Below, in pieces: positions 1 to 4,449 of a DNA stretch of 9,972 nt (position 1 is the stretch's first letter; every line of letters starts with the position of its first letter). The position numbers and the translations under genes were made by a program. Under the pieces are notes generated by a model. It was not told the origin of the DNA and ran no database searches. It saw nothing but the letters and a program-made list of their open reading frames with translations. This stretch comes from Opitutales bacterium (lineage in GTDB: Bacteria > Verrucomicrobiota > Verrucomicrobiia > Opitutales > Opitutaceae). The stretch covers positions 1 through 9,972 of the forward strand of contig JAJFLS010000377.1 in NCBI GenBank assembly GCA_021772595.1. The letters run 5' to 3'.

Positions 1-28
1 ATTCATGATAGGCAATTTCTCCGACCGA

Positions 29-52
29 TTAAATTACAACGTTGTAATTTAA
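29..52. promoter_or_regulatory. Perfect 24-bp palindrome, candidate operator
   Basis: The stretch is a perfect inverted repeat centred between bases 40 and 41, with core ATTACAACGTTGTAAT flanked by TTAA on both sides. Such an AT-rich dyad is typical of an operator for a dimeric regulator. It has no GC-rich stem or T-run, so an intrinsic terminator is unlikely. The same half-sites and spacing, ATTACA-N4-TGTAAT, recur at 3684-3699. It lies about 110 bases upstream of ffs. No gene is recognisable to its left within the window, so its target is unknown. Confidence 0.45.
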
Positions 53-106
53 ACGGTGGGAGCGATGGATTTCTGGGATTGGAGTCCCGTGGTTTTCGCC
101 GCTTTG

Positions 107-121
107 AATTTTCTGAAAATT
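107..121. other. 15-bp AT-rich palindrome upstream of ffs
   Basis: AATTTTC-T-GAAAATT is a perfect inverted repeat with one central base, 40 bases before the SRP RNA. It sits where a promoter for ffs would be expected. I could not identify a clean -35/-10 pair with normal spacing nearby. It may be a regulator site or may simply be AT-rich promoter DNA. Confidence 0.25.
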
Positions 122-160
122 GATGTTGAGTCCGAAAAAAAGCGCGTCAGGTTCTCCGTC

Positions 161-256
161 GGCCAGGTCCTATGCGATGAAGGACGGGCAAACTCCGCCA
201 GGACCGGAAGGTAGCAACGGTAGTCACGCTTTTCTTGCGCCGTAGGGTGCCTGGCC
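161..256 (+). ncRNA. ffs: Signal recognition particle RNA, small (4.5S) bacterial type
   Basis: The RNA is the scaffold of the signal recognition particle. It binds Ffh and docks with FtsY to target ribosomes making membrane and exported proteins. Ends GGCCAGG (161-167) and CCTGGCC (250-256) are exactly complementary and close the rod. The apical Ffh-binding part is clear: CCAGGACC-GGAA-GGTAGCAACGG has the GGAA tetraloop at 206-209 and the asymmetric loop of helix 8. The length of about 96 nt fits the small bacterial form without an Alu domain. A T-run follows at 260-265. The order ffs then dnaX is common in bacteria and supports the call. The exact ends of the mature RNA are inferred from the closing stem. 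Confidence 0.93.
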
Positions 257-265
257 ACCTTTTTT
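250..265 (+). terminator. 3' end and T-run of ffs
   Basis: The 3' arm of the SRP RNA closing helix (250-256) is followed after three bases by six T (260-265). Small SRP RNA genes often use their own terminal helix as part of the terminator. No separate hairpin is seen between the RNA and the T-run. Confidence 0.5.
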
Positions 266-282
266 CGACTTTTGGTGTAACA

Positions 283-326
283 CCATGCCGCATTCGCGTC
301 GTAGCTACTCCGGGAATCCGGTGTGG
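283..326. repeat. Back-to-back REP-like pair in the dnaX leader
   Basis: Two 26-base REP-like units point in opposite directions and share the central palindrome GTAGCTAC (301-308). The right unit (301-326, +) matches 23 of 26 bases of the reverse complement of 1915-1940. The left unit (283-308) matches 21 of 26 bases of 1915-1940 read directly. Each unit has a GC-rich hairpin next to a GTAG foot, the layout of REP sequences mobilised by RAYT (TnpA-REP) proteins. It lies in the gap between ffs and dnaX, so it would be part of the dnaX leader if dnaX is transcribed from upstream. Confidence 0.55.
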
Positions 327-418
327 CGATTGAAGTTAGCCCGCAAGGGCCTCGTTCCAATTCTCCAAAGAAAATCTTTGCGTTCTTAGCGGCCATTGCG
401 GTTAATCGGCTTTTCTCT

Positions 419-1561
419 ATGTCTTCAGTTGGCTATCAAGTAATCGCCCGCAAGTGGCGCCCGCAGAAGTTCGACGATCTTGTCGGCCAGGATCACGTCG
501 TGCGTACGCTCAAGAACGCGATCGAACAAAAGCGAATCGCGCACGCCTATCTTTTCGTCGGTCCACGTGGTACTGGGAAAACGACTACGGCACGGCTTTT
601 CGCGAAATGCCTCAACTGCGAAGACGGTCCGATGGTTGATCCACCGGAGGATTCGGAAATCTGCAAGGCGATCATGAACGGGTCGTGTATGGACGTTTTG
701 GAGATCGATGGCGCGTCCAACAACGGCGTCGAGCAAGTCCGCGATCTTCGCGAGGACGCCCAGTACTCGCCGAGCCAGGGACGCTACAAAGTCTACATCA
801 TCGACGAGGTACACATGCTTTCCACGCAGGCGTTCAATGCCTTGCTGAAGATCCTCGAAGAGCCGCCTGAGCACGTGAAGTTCGTGTTCGCGACGACCGA
901 GGCCCACAAGGTTTTGCCGACGATTGTATCGCGTTGCCAGCGTTTCGACCTAAAGCCGATCCCCGAAAATCTGATACAAAAGCGCCTCGCCTTGATTTGC
1001 GAGAAAGAGGGGATCGAGGCCGAGGAGAACGCGCTGCAGGCGATCGCTCGCATGGCGGATGGCGGGATGCGCGATTCCCAGTCGATTCTCGATCAGATGA
1101 TCGCGTTTTGCGGCAACAAGGTTTCTGAGGCGGACGTGCTTCAGGTTTACGGGCTCGTTGGAGTGGAGCAGACGACGCAGTTGGCTCAAGCGATCGCGAC
1201 TGGCGATCATCAGAAGATTCTTGCGCTGGTCGACGAGTTCGACGCTTCCGGCCGCGATTTCTATCGAGCATTGGTGGACTTGCAGGCGCGGGTGCGCGAA
1301 TCGCTCTTGGAAGCGGTGAGAGAGGGTGGTTCCACTTCGAGTTTGGGCGCTCCGATGTCGACGGAATCGCTGACGCGTTTGCTCGACAGTCTCCGCGAAA
1401 GCGAGAGCGGGCTCAAGTTCGGCCTGAACGAGAAAGTGAATTTCGAGGTGGCCTTGCTAAAGGCGTCCGAGAATTGCCGCGCCCGAGCGATCGACGGGTT
1501 GATTCGGGAGCTTTCCGGAATCGCCGCCGGCTTGCCTGACGACGAAAAAAAAAACGGCTGA
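419..1561 (+). CDS. dnaX: DNA polymerase III subunit gamma/tau, short zero-frame product
   Basis: This is the AAA+ motor subunit of the clamp loader, which opens the beta clamp and loads it on primed DNA. Reading from ATG 419 gives 380 aa. Visible motifs are Walker A GPRGTGKT (residues 48-55), Walker B VYIIDEVH (125-132), and SRC (171-173) with the arginine finger, followed by the AAA+ lid and the collar region to about residue 370. Cysteines 64, 67, 82 and 90 replace the usual C-x8-C-x2-C-x2-C zinc ligands, so the zinc module is rearranged. I chose ATG 419 because the homologous region starts with YQVIARKWRPQKFDDLVGQ. An in-frame GTG at 323 would add 32 residues unlike the family, read through a REP. 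No Shine-Dalgarno is visible before 419. The zero frame ends shortly after ten A (1545-1554). The reading continues in the -1 frame to 1902, giving a longer tau-like form. Confidence 0.93.
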   Translation: MSSVGYQVIARKWRPQKFDDLVGQDHVVRTLKNAIEQKRIAHAYLFVGPRGTGKTTTARLFAKCLNCEDGPMVDPPEDSEICKAIMNGSCMDVLEIDGASNNGVEQVRDLREDAQYSPSQGRYKVYIIDEVHMLSTQAFNALLKILEEPPEHVKFVFATTEAHKVLPTIVSRCQRFDLKPIPENLIQKRLALICEKEGIEAEENALQAIARMADGGMRDSQSILDQMIAFCGNKVSEADVLQVYGLVGVEQTTQLAQAIATGDHQKILALVDEFDASGRDFYRALVDLQARVRESLLEAVREGGSTSSLGAPMSTESLTRLLDSLRESESGLKFGLNEKVNFEVALLKASENCRARAIDGLIRELSGIAAGLPDDEKKNG

Positions 1562-1584
1562 CGCCGAGCGTTGAAGCGCCAGTC
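1545..1584 (+). promoter_or_regulatory. A10 slippery tract with downstream hairpin in dnaX
   Basis: Ten consecutive A occupy 1545-1554. In the dnaX frame the codons read GAA AAA AAA AAC GGC TGA, so a stop follows at 1559. A -1 shift, or one extra A in the transcript, moves reading into a frame open to 1902. Directly after the tract, 1556-1564 (GGCTGACGC) pairs with 1576-1584 (GCGCCAGTC), with one G-U and one A-C mismatch and an 11-base loop. A hairpin here is the usual stimulator of -1 frameshifting. dnaX is a classic site for this: ribosomal frameshifting in Escherichia coli and transcriptional slippage at an A-run in Thermus thermophilus. Which mechanism acts here cannot be told from sequence. 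A homopolymer sequencing error is the main alternative. Confidence 0.65.
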
Positions 1585-1902
1585 GCGGTTGAGGCGACCA
1601 AACGCGTTGAGTCTAAGCCTGAGCCGGTTGCGAAGACGGTGGAAGCCGAGCCTAAGCCTGAGCCTGTTGCGGAGCCAATTATCGAGGAAGCCGCTCCTTC
1701 GCCTGAAGAAATGGCAGCGTATCTTGGGGAGTCCGGGGCGCCGCTAAGTGAAGACGATGAAGCGCCGGCGAGCGATCAACCGATTCCAAGACTCAAGGAA
1801 GCGGAAGCGCGTATTCCGGCGCGGACTAAGGCGCTGATGGACGAGCTCTTTCGAGCGAAGCTAGAGAAGGTCCAGCGAGTCGACCCGAAGAAGATTCGAT
1901 AG
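1546..1902 (+). CDS. dnaX: dnaX -1 frame extension: tau-specific C-terminal part
   Basis: This frame joins the dnaX body after the A-run and adds about 116 residues, giving a protein of about 494 aa. It starts with KKKRLTPSVEAPVAVEA and continues as a linker rich in Pro, Glu, Ala and Lys. The linker has a 13-residue repeat, KPEPVAKTVEAEP then KPEPVAEPIIEEA, visible in DNA as a 17/18 match between 1615-1632 and 1654-1671. It ends with a basic helical segment, ARTKALMDELFRAKLEKVQ, before TAG 1900-1902. In other bacteria the tau extension carries the helicase- and polymerase-binding domains. This tail is much shorter than tau of E. coli, so polymerase binding is inferred, not shown. There is no start codon with a ribosome site, so independent translation is unlikely. 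Confidence 0.72.
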   Translation, partial: KKKRLTPSVEAPVAVEATKRVESKPEPVAKTVEAEPKPEPVAEPIIEEAAPSPEEMAAYLGESGAPLSEDDEAPASDQPIPRLKEAEARIPARTKALMDELFRAKLEKVQRVDPKKIR

Positions 1903-1914
1903 CGTGTATGTTTT

Positions 1915-1940
1915 CCACGCCGGAGTCCCGGCGTAGCTAC
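1915..1940. repeat. REP-like hairpin after dnaX
   Basis: The 26-base unit forms ACGCCGG-AGTC-CCGGCGT (1917-1934), a perfect 7-bp stem, next to GTAGCTAC. It starts 12 bases after the long dnaX stop. Related copies lie at 283-326 and 2074-2116. There is no T-run on the plus side, so it is not a canonical intrinsic terminator, though it could protect the 3' end of the dnaX message. Confidence 0.55.
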
Positions 1941-2033
1941 TATTTGGACGGTCAAGGTAGGGCTCGACTGCCATGCGGGCCGCATCGGAGGTTTTAGTAT
2001 AACTGAATCGGACCGTCCCGCGCCTGTGCATTG

Positions 2034-2145
2034 GCGTCAACTTAAGCCCAAGCAGTAAGTTCCATTACAGATCCCACGCCGAAGTCTCGGTGTAGCTGCT
2101 CGAGGAACTCGCGTGGTTTTCAGACGATTTTCCTTAAGTTGACGC
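2034..2145. mobile_element. 112-bp MITE-like element with 13-bp terminal inverted repeats
   Basis: GCGTCAACTTAAG (2034-2046) and its exact reverse complement CTTAAGTTGACGC (2133-2145) bound 86 bases that hold a REP-like pair (2074-2116). Imperfect inverted similarity continues outward: GGACCGTCCC at 2010-2019 faces GGGATCGGTCC at 2160-2170. The structure looks like a non-autonomous mobile element or a compound repeat. No transposase is encoded and I see no clear target duplication. It fills the 1903-2176 gap between the convergent dnaX and TPR genes, which otherwise holds nothing coding. Confidence 0.45.
2074..2116. repeat. Back-to-back REP-like pair inside the MITE-like element
   Basis: The left unit (2074-2099) matches 22 of 26 bases of 1915-1940. 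The right unit starts at GTAG 2092 and has the hairpin CGAG-GAA-CTCG ending in GCGTGG, mirroring the CCACGC of the left unit. The layout, two hairpins sharing a GTAGCT centre, is the same as at 283-326. Confidence 0.5.
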
Positions 2146-2176
2146 GTATGAGTGCCTGAGGGATCGGTCCCTACCT

Positions 2177-2737
2177 CTATGCGAATTCGAGGCCGTCTAG
2201 CCAGTTGGCTAGGTCGAGGAGATCCTCGTCGGATTTCGCCGTATCCAGATATGCAGGATTAATTGAAAAGGCTTTGGAGAGATGCTCTTTGGCTTCTTCC
2301 ATCTCGTGTTCATGGCAGGCGTAGCAGCCAAGATTGTAGTGAATGATCGCGGTTTTCGTGAAGCGTTCGACTGCGGCCAAGAGAATGCCTTTGGCTTCTT
2401 GCAGGGAATTCGCTCGGCGGGTGGCGAATGCGAGGTTGACGATATTAGAGGGGTTTCCGGCATCGCGCAGGGTCAAGTCTTTGGCGGCGCATACGGCTGC
2501 GGGCCAGTCCTTGGCGTCGATGAGAACAGCCAGCTTCATCTGAAGGGCGCCGAGGTGATACGCTTGTTTTTCAGGGAGAAGAGAAAGCTCGTCCAGAGCG
2601 TTATCGTACATGCCGAGTTCTCGGTAGCCGTTGGCGTACGAGAGGGTCTTTTTCAATTGTACGGTTTCTGGGTCGTCTGGGTTCATTCGGAGAAATGGCG
2701 TAGGTGCCTTCTGCAAAAGAGCAAGCCGAATGAGCAT
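2177..2737 (-). CDS. Tetratricopeptide repeat protein
   Basis: The 186-aa protein is mostly tandem helix pairs of TPR type. Clearest are residues 33-66 (ANGYRELGMYDNALDELSLL) and 132-165 (YNLGCYACHEHEMEEAKEHL, then SKAFSINP), with weaker units near 67-97 and 98-131. It ends with an acidic stretch, DTAKSDEDLLDL, often seen after a last TPR. TPRs are protein-docking scaffolds; no enzyme domain or signal peptide is present, so it is probably cytoplasmic. The specific function is unknown. The start may be ATG 2737, or ATG 2686 giving MNPDDPETVQL, which looks more like a natural N-terminus. Neither has a Shine-Dalgarno sequence. It is convergent with dnaX and on the same strand as the EF-hand gene, but 354 bases downstream of it. 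Confidence 0.8.
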   Translation of the reverse strand: MLIRLALLQKAPTPFLRMNPDDPETVQLKKTLSYANGYRELGMYDNALDELSLLPEKQAYHLGALQMKLAVLIDAKDWPAAVCAAKDLTLRDAGNPSNIVNLAFATRRANSLQEAKGILLAAVERFTKTAIIHYNLGCYACHEHEMEEAKEHLSKAFSINPAYLDTAKSDEDLLDLANWLDGLEFA

Positions 2738-2779
2738 AGGGTAGTACTAGTCTTAGATAGGTGAAATAGCGTAGTGATC

Positions 2780-2816
2780 GCCAAAATAGGCGGACCCGAC
2801 TTTCGCCGAGCCCGCC
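2780..2816 (-). terminator. Possible intrinsic terminator upstream of the TPR gene
   Basis: On the minus strand GGCGG and CCGCC (2812-2816 and 2789-2793) pair around an 18-base interior that can form only a few more pairs. The stem is followed by TATTTTGG. It could end transcripts coming from the EF-hand gene before the TPR gene. The stem is imperfect and the T-run short, so this is tentative. A 133-bp element now lies between it and the EF-hand gene. Confidence 0.35.
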
Positions 2817-2844
2817 GGTGTGTATGTGTGGGTGAAAGTTTTTG

Positions 2845-2977
2845 AGAGACTGTTTAATAAGTGAAAAATCATTCGGGGCGGCGCCCGAACGCTACCTATT
2901 TGAAGGGAATATCAGGGTAGTGAACAGGCGCCGTCCCGTTCCAACGATTCGCCGAACTGACTTATTTAACAGTCTCT
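2845..2977. mobile_element. 133-bp MITE-like element carrying a REP pair
   Basis: AGAGACTGTTTAATAAGT (2845-2862) and the inverse of it at 2960-2977 match at 17 of 18 bases and bound the element. Inside, 2871-2896 and 2916-2940 form opposing GC-rich hairpins with GTAG feet. The left arm matches 24 of 26 bases of 5943-5968, and CCAACGATTCG occurs in both this element and the one at 5943. Terminal repeats of this style occur in IS-derived MITEs; assignment to an IS family is not possible by eye. TGAGAGA is found at both edges (2843-2849, 2977-2983) but overlaps the repeats, so it is not a clean target duplication. Confidence 0.55.
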
Positions 2978-3091
2978 GAGAGATGATCCGCTTAGCGGAT
3001 TTGGGCTGCCACCTTGTTTCCTCCCGATCGATGGCAACCCAATCCCATGCCCCGCGAAACTGAACCGCCAGGGCGCTGCTAACTACCTCTC

Positions 3092-3553
3092 TTACTCTAG
3101 CCCTCTAGGGCCGTCTCTGAATCCGCGCGGGCCTCGTTTCCCGCGAGGACTTCCATTATGCAGTGCATCGACGGCGCTCAAAAGTTCTTCGGTATCCAGA
3201 GCTTCGTCACCGGTTTCGTCGAAATTGGCGACGAGCCTCGCGGCGATTTCCGATGGTTCGGGCATCTCGCGCTTGCCGTGCTCGCGTTCCCGGCGTGGCC
3301 GATCGACGTCGCGCTCTTCGGCGAAGGCTTTCATTTTGGCCATTCGCTTTTCGTGGAGGCCGGCGATGGCGCTTTCGAGTTCGGCGACGTTGATGACGTT
3401 GTCTTCGTTCGCATCGTAATCGGCTACGATTTCGACGACGATATCTTCTGGATTCGGACGCTCGCCTCTATGGTCGCCGCCGGGGCGAGCGAATGCGATT
3501 GCGGTTGAGACGACGATCGCGACGCCTCCGACTGTAAGTATCTTTTTATTCAT
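3092..3553 (-). CDS. Secreted or periplasmic protein with two EF-hands
   Basis: The 153-aa protein begins with a signal peptide: MNKK, a hydrophobic segment (5-20) and a likely cleavage after AFA (residue 22). Two calcium-binding loops of EF-hand form are visible. Loop 1 spans D47-E58, with D47, N49, D51, N55 and E58 in ligand positions. Loop 2 spans D112-E123, with D112, T114, D116, D120 and E123. A basic/acidic linker rich in Arg and Glu (80-100) and an RGKRGPRG tail complete it. It probably binds Ca2+ outside the cytoplasm. It is divergent from a two-component system across 224 bases, which suggests it is a target or partner of that system. It has a strong Shine-Dalgarno, unlike its neighbours. 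A lipobox is absent. Confidence 0.82.
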   Translation of the reverse strand: MNKKILTVGGVAIVVSTAIAFARPGGDHRGERPNPEDIVVEIVADYDANEDNVINVAELESAIAGLHEKRMAKMKAFAEERDVDRPRREREHGKREMPEPSEIAARLVANFDETGDEALDTEELLSAVDALHNGSPRGKRGPRGFRDGPRGLE

Positions 3554-3561
3554 TACGTGAT

Positions 3562-3568
3562 CTCCTTT
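3562..3568 (-). promoter_or_regulatory. Strong ribosome binding site of the EF-hand gene
   Basis: AAAGGAG on the minus strand lies eight bases before ATG 3553 and fixes that start. It is the only canonical Shine-Dalgarno I see before any gene in this window, which suggests high translation of this small secreted protein. Confidence 0.7.
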
Positions 3569-3639
3569 GCTGAATGTTCTTATTGTGTGGATAATCGCCG
3601 TTTCGTTCCTTGAAATTCGCGGCGCGGCGATTGGCTTAC

Positions 3640-3667
3640 GTATCAGAAAACCACAGGAAGATGACAG
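3640..3667. promoter_or_regulatory. Phased direct repeats, candidate response-regulator box
   Basis: On the plus strand, units GTATCAG, ACCACAG and ATGACAG end at 3646, 3656 and 3667, i.e. every 10-11 bp. On the minus strand the last two read CTGTCAT-CTTC-CTGTGGT, close to the known Pho box layout (CTGTCAT repeated at 11 bp). OmpR/PhoB-type regulators bind such direct repeats as head-to-tail dimers. The site lies between the EF-hand gene and the response regulator gene, so it could control either or both. Binding by the neighbouring regulator is inference. Confidence 0.4.
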
Positions 3668-3683
3668 AAAGGGGCGCTTTTAG

Positions 3684-3699
3684 ATTACAGAATTGTAAT
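3684..3699. promoter_or_regulatory. ATTACA-N4-TGTAAT palindrome, candidate operator
   Basis: ATTACA-GAAT-TGTAAT is an inverted repeat with the same 6-bp arms and 4-bp spacing as the core at 33-48. It lies about 80 bases before the response regulator start and 130 bases before the EF-hand start. A shared dimeric repressor or activator would explain both copies. The protein is unknown. Confidence 0.4.
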
Positions 3700-3777
3700 G
3701 AAGCATTTCTTGAGCTGCGGTCACGTATGGTGTAAAGCGTAAGGTATTGAATTTCAGCATCCTATCGCGACATCCCA

Positions 3778-4449
3778 ATGAAGGTACTCTTAGTTGAAGA
3801 CGAAAAGAAGATTTCAGACTTCGTGACGAAGGGTCTGAAGGAGCAGGGTTTCACAGTGGACCTCGCGGAAAACGGGGACGATGGCTTCTACCTGGCGACG
3901 ACGCAGAGCTACGACGTGATCGTGCTGGACATCATGCTTCCTGGCAGAGATGGCTTGAGCATTCTCAAAGGCCTTCGGGCGAAGGGGAATAACGTGCCGG
4001 TGATCGCCGCCACGGCCCGCAGCGAGTTGGACGAGCGGTTGGAGGGGCTCAATCTCGGAGCGGATGACTACCTCACGAAACCGTTCTATATCGACGAACT
4101 GGTCGCGCGGCTGCAGGCACTCCACCGGCGATCGACGGGCAGTCAGCTGAGCGTGAACCAAGTGGAGGATCTCGTGCTGAATCTCTCGACGCGCGAAGTG
4201 AACCGTGGCGAGCGCGATATCGAGTTAACCTCTCGCGAATTCAATTTGCTGGAATATCTCATGCGTTCGCCGGGCCGCGTCTACACGCGTACCCAGATTT
4301 TGGAGCATGTGTGGGGTTACGACTTCGATCCGAATACGAATCTTGTAGATGTCTGTTTGCAGCGTTTGCGAAAGAAGGTGGACCACGGCGAGGAGTCGAA
4401 ATTGATCGAGACGGTGCGCGGCGTGGGCTATCGGATGAAAAAGGTATGA
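3778..4449 (+). CDS. OmpR/PhoB-family response regulator
   Basis: The 223-aa cytoplasmic protein has a receiver domain (about 1-115) and a winged-helix DNA-binding domain (about 128-223). Receiver residues are intact: acidic pair E7/D8, phospho-acceptor D51 in VIVLDIMLPGRDG, T79 and K101 in LTKPF. The effector half shows the typical LTSREFNLLEYLMRSPGRV, LEHVWGYDFD and IETVRGVGYRM motifs. It should be phosphorylated by the kinase encoded right after it; the ATG of the kinase overlaps this stop (ATGA). The start at 3778 matches the family N-terminus (MKVLLVEDE) but has no Shine-Dalgarno. Divergent phased repeats upstream suggest autoregulation. The closest well-known relatives by motif style are CusR/PmrA-like regulators; the signal is not identified. 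Confidence 0.93.
   Translation: MKVLLVEDEKKISDFVTKGLKEQGFTVDLAENGDDGFYLATTQSYDVIVLDIMLPGRDGLSILKGLRAKGNNVPVIAATARSELDERLEGLNLGADDYLTKPFYIDELVARLQALHRRSTGSQLSVNQVEDLVLNLSTREVNRGERDIELTSREFNLLEYLMRSPGRVYTRTQILEHVWGYDFDPNTNLVDVCLQRLRKKVDHGEESKLIETVRGVGYRMKKV

Noticed and set aside
49..396. Minus-strand open frame of 115 codons over ffs and the dnaX leader
   Set aside because: It overlaps the clear SRP RNA and a REP palindrome and its translation has no recognisable domain.
323..418. Upstream GTG start for dnaX, adding 32 residues
   Set aside because: The added residues are read from REP sequence and a leader and do not resemble the DnaX N-terminus, which begins near MSSVGYQVIARKWRP.
425..907. 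Long minus-strand open frame inside dnaX
   Set aside because: It is a shadow of a strongly conserved gene, with no family resemblance of its own.
2282..2764. Plus-strand open frame of 160 codons opposite the TPR gene
   Set aside because: The minus-strand product has clear TPR motifs; the opposite frame has composition typical of antisense translation.
2843..2983. TGAGAGA at both edges of the 133-bp element as a target-site duplication
   Set aside because: The heptamers overlap the terminal inverted repeats, so they cannot be separated from the element ends.
3158..3508. Plus-strand open frame opposite the EF-hand gene
   Set aside because: The minus-strand product has a signal peptide, two EF loops and a strong ribosome site; the opposite frame has none of these.
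4311..4445. Extended start for the histidine kinase
   Set aside because: It lies inside the response regulator coding region in another frame; ATG 4446 overlaps the regulator stop and starts directly before TM1.
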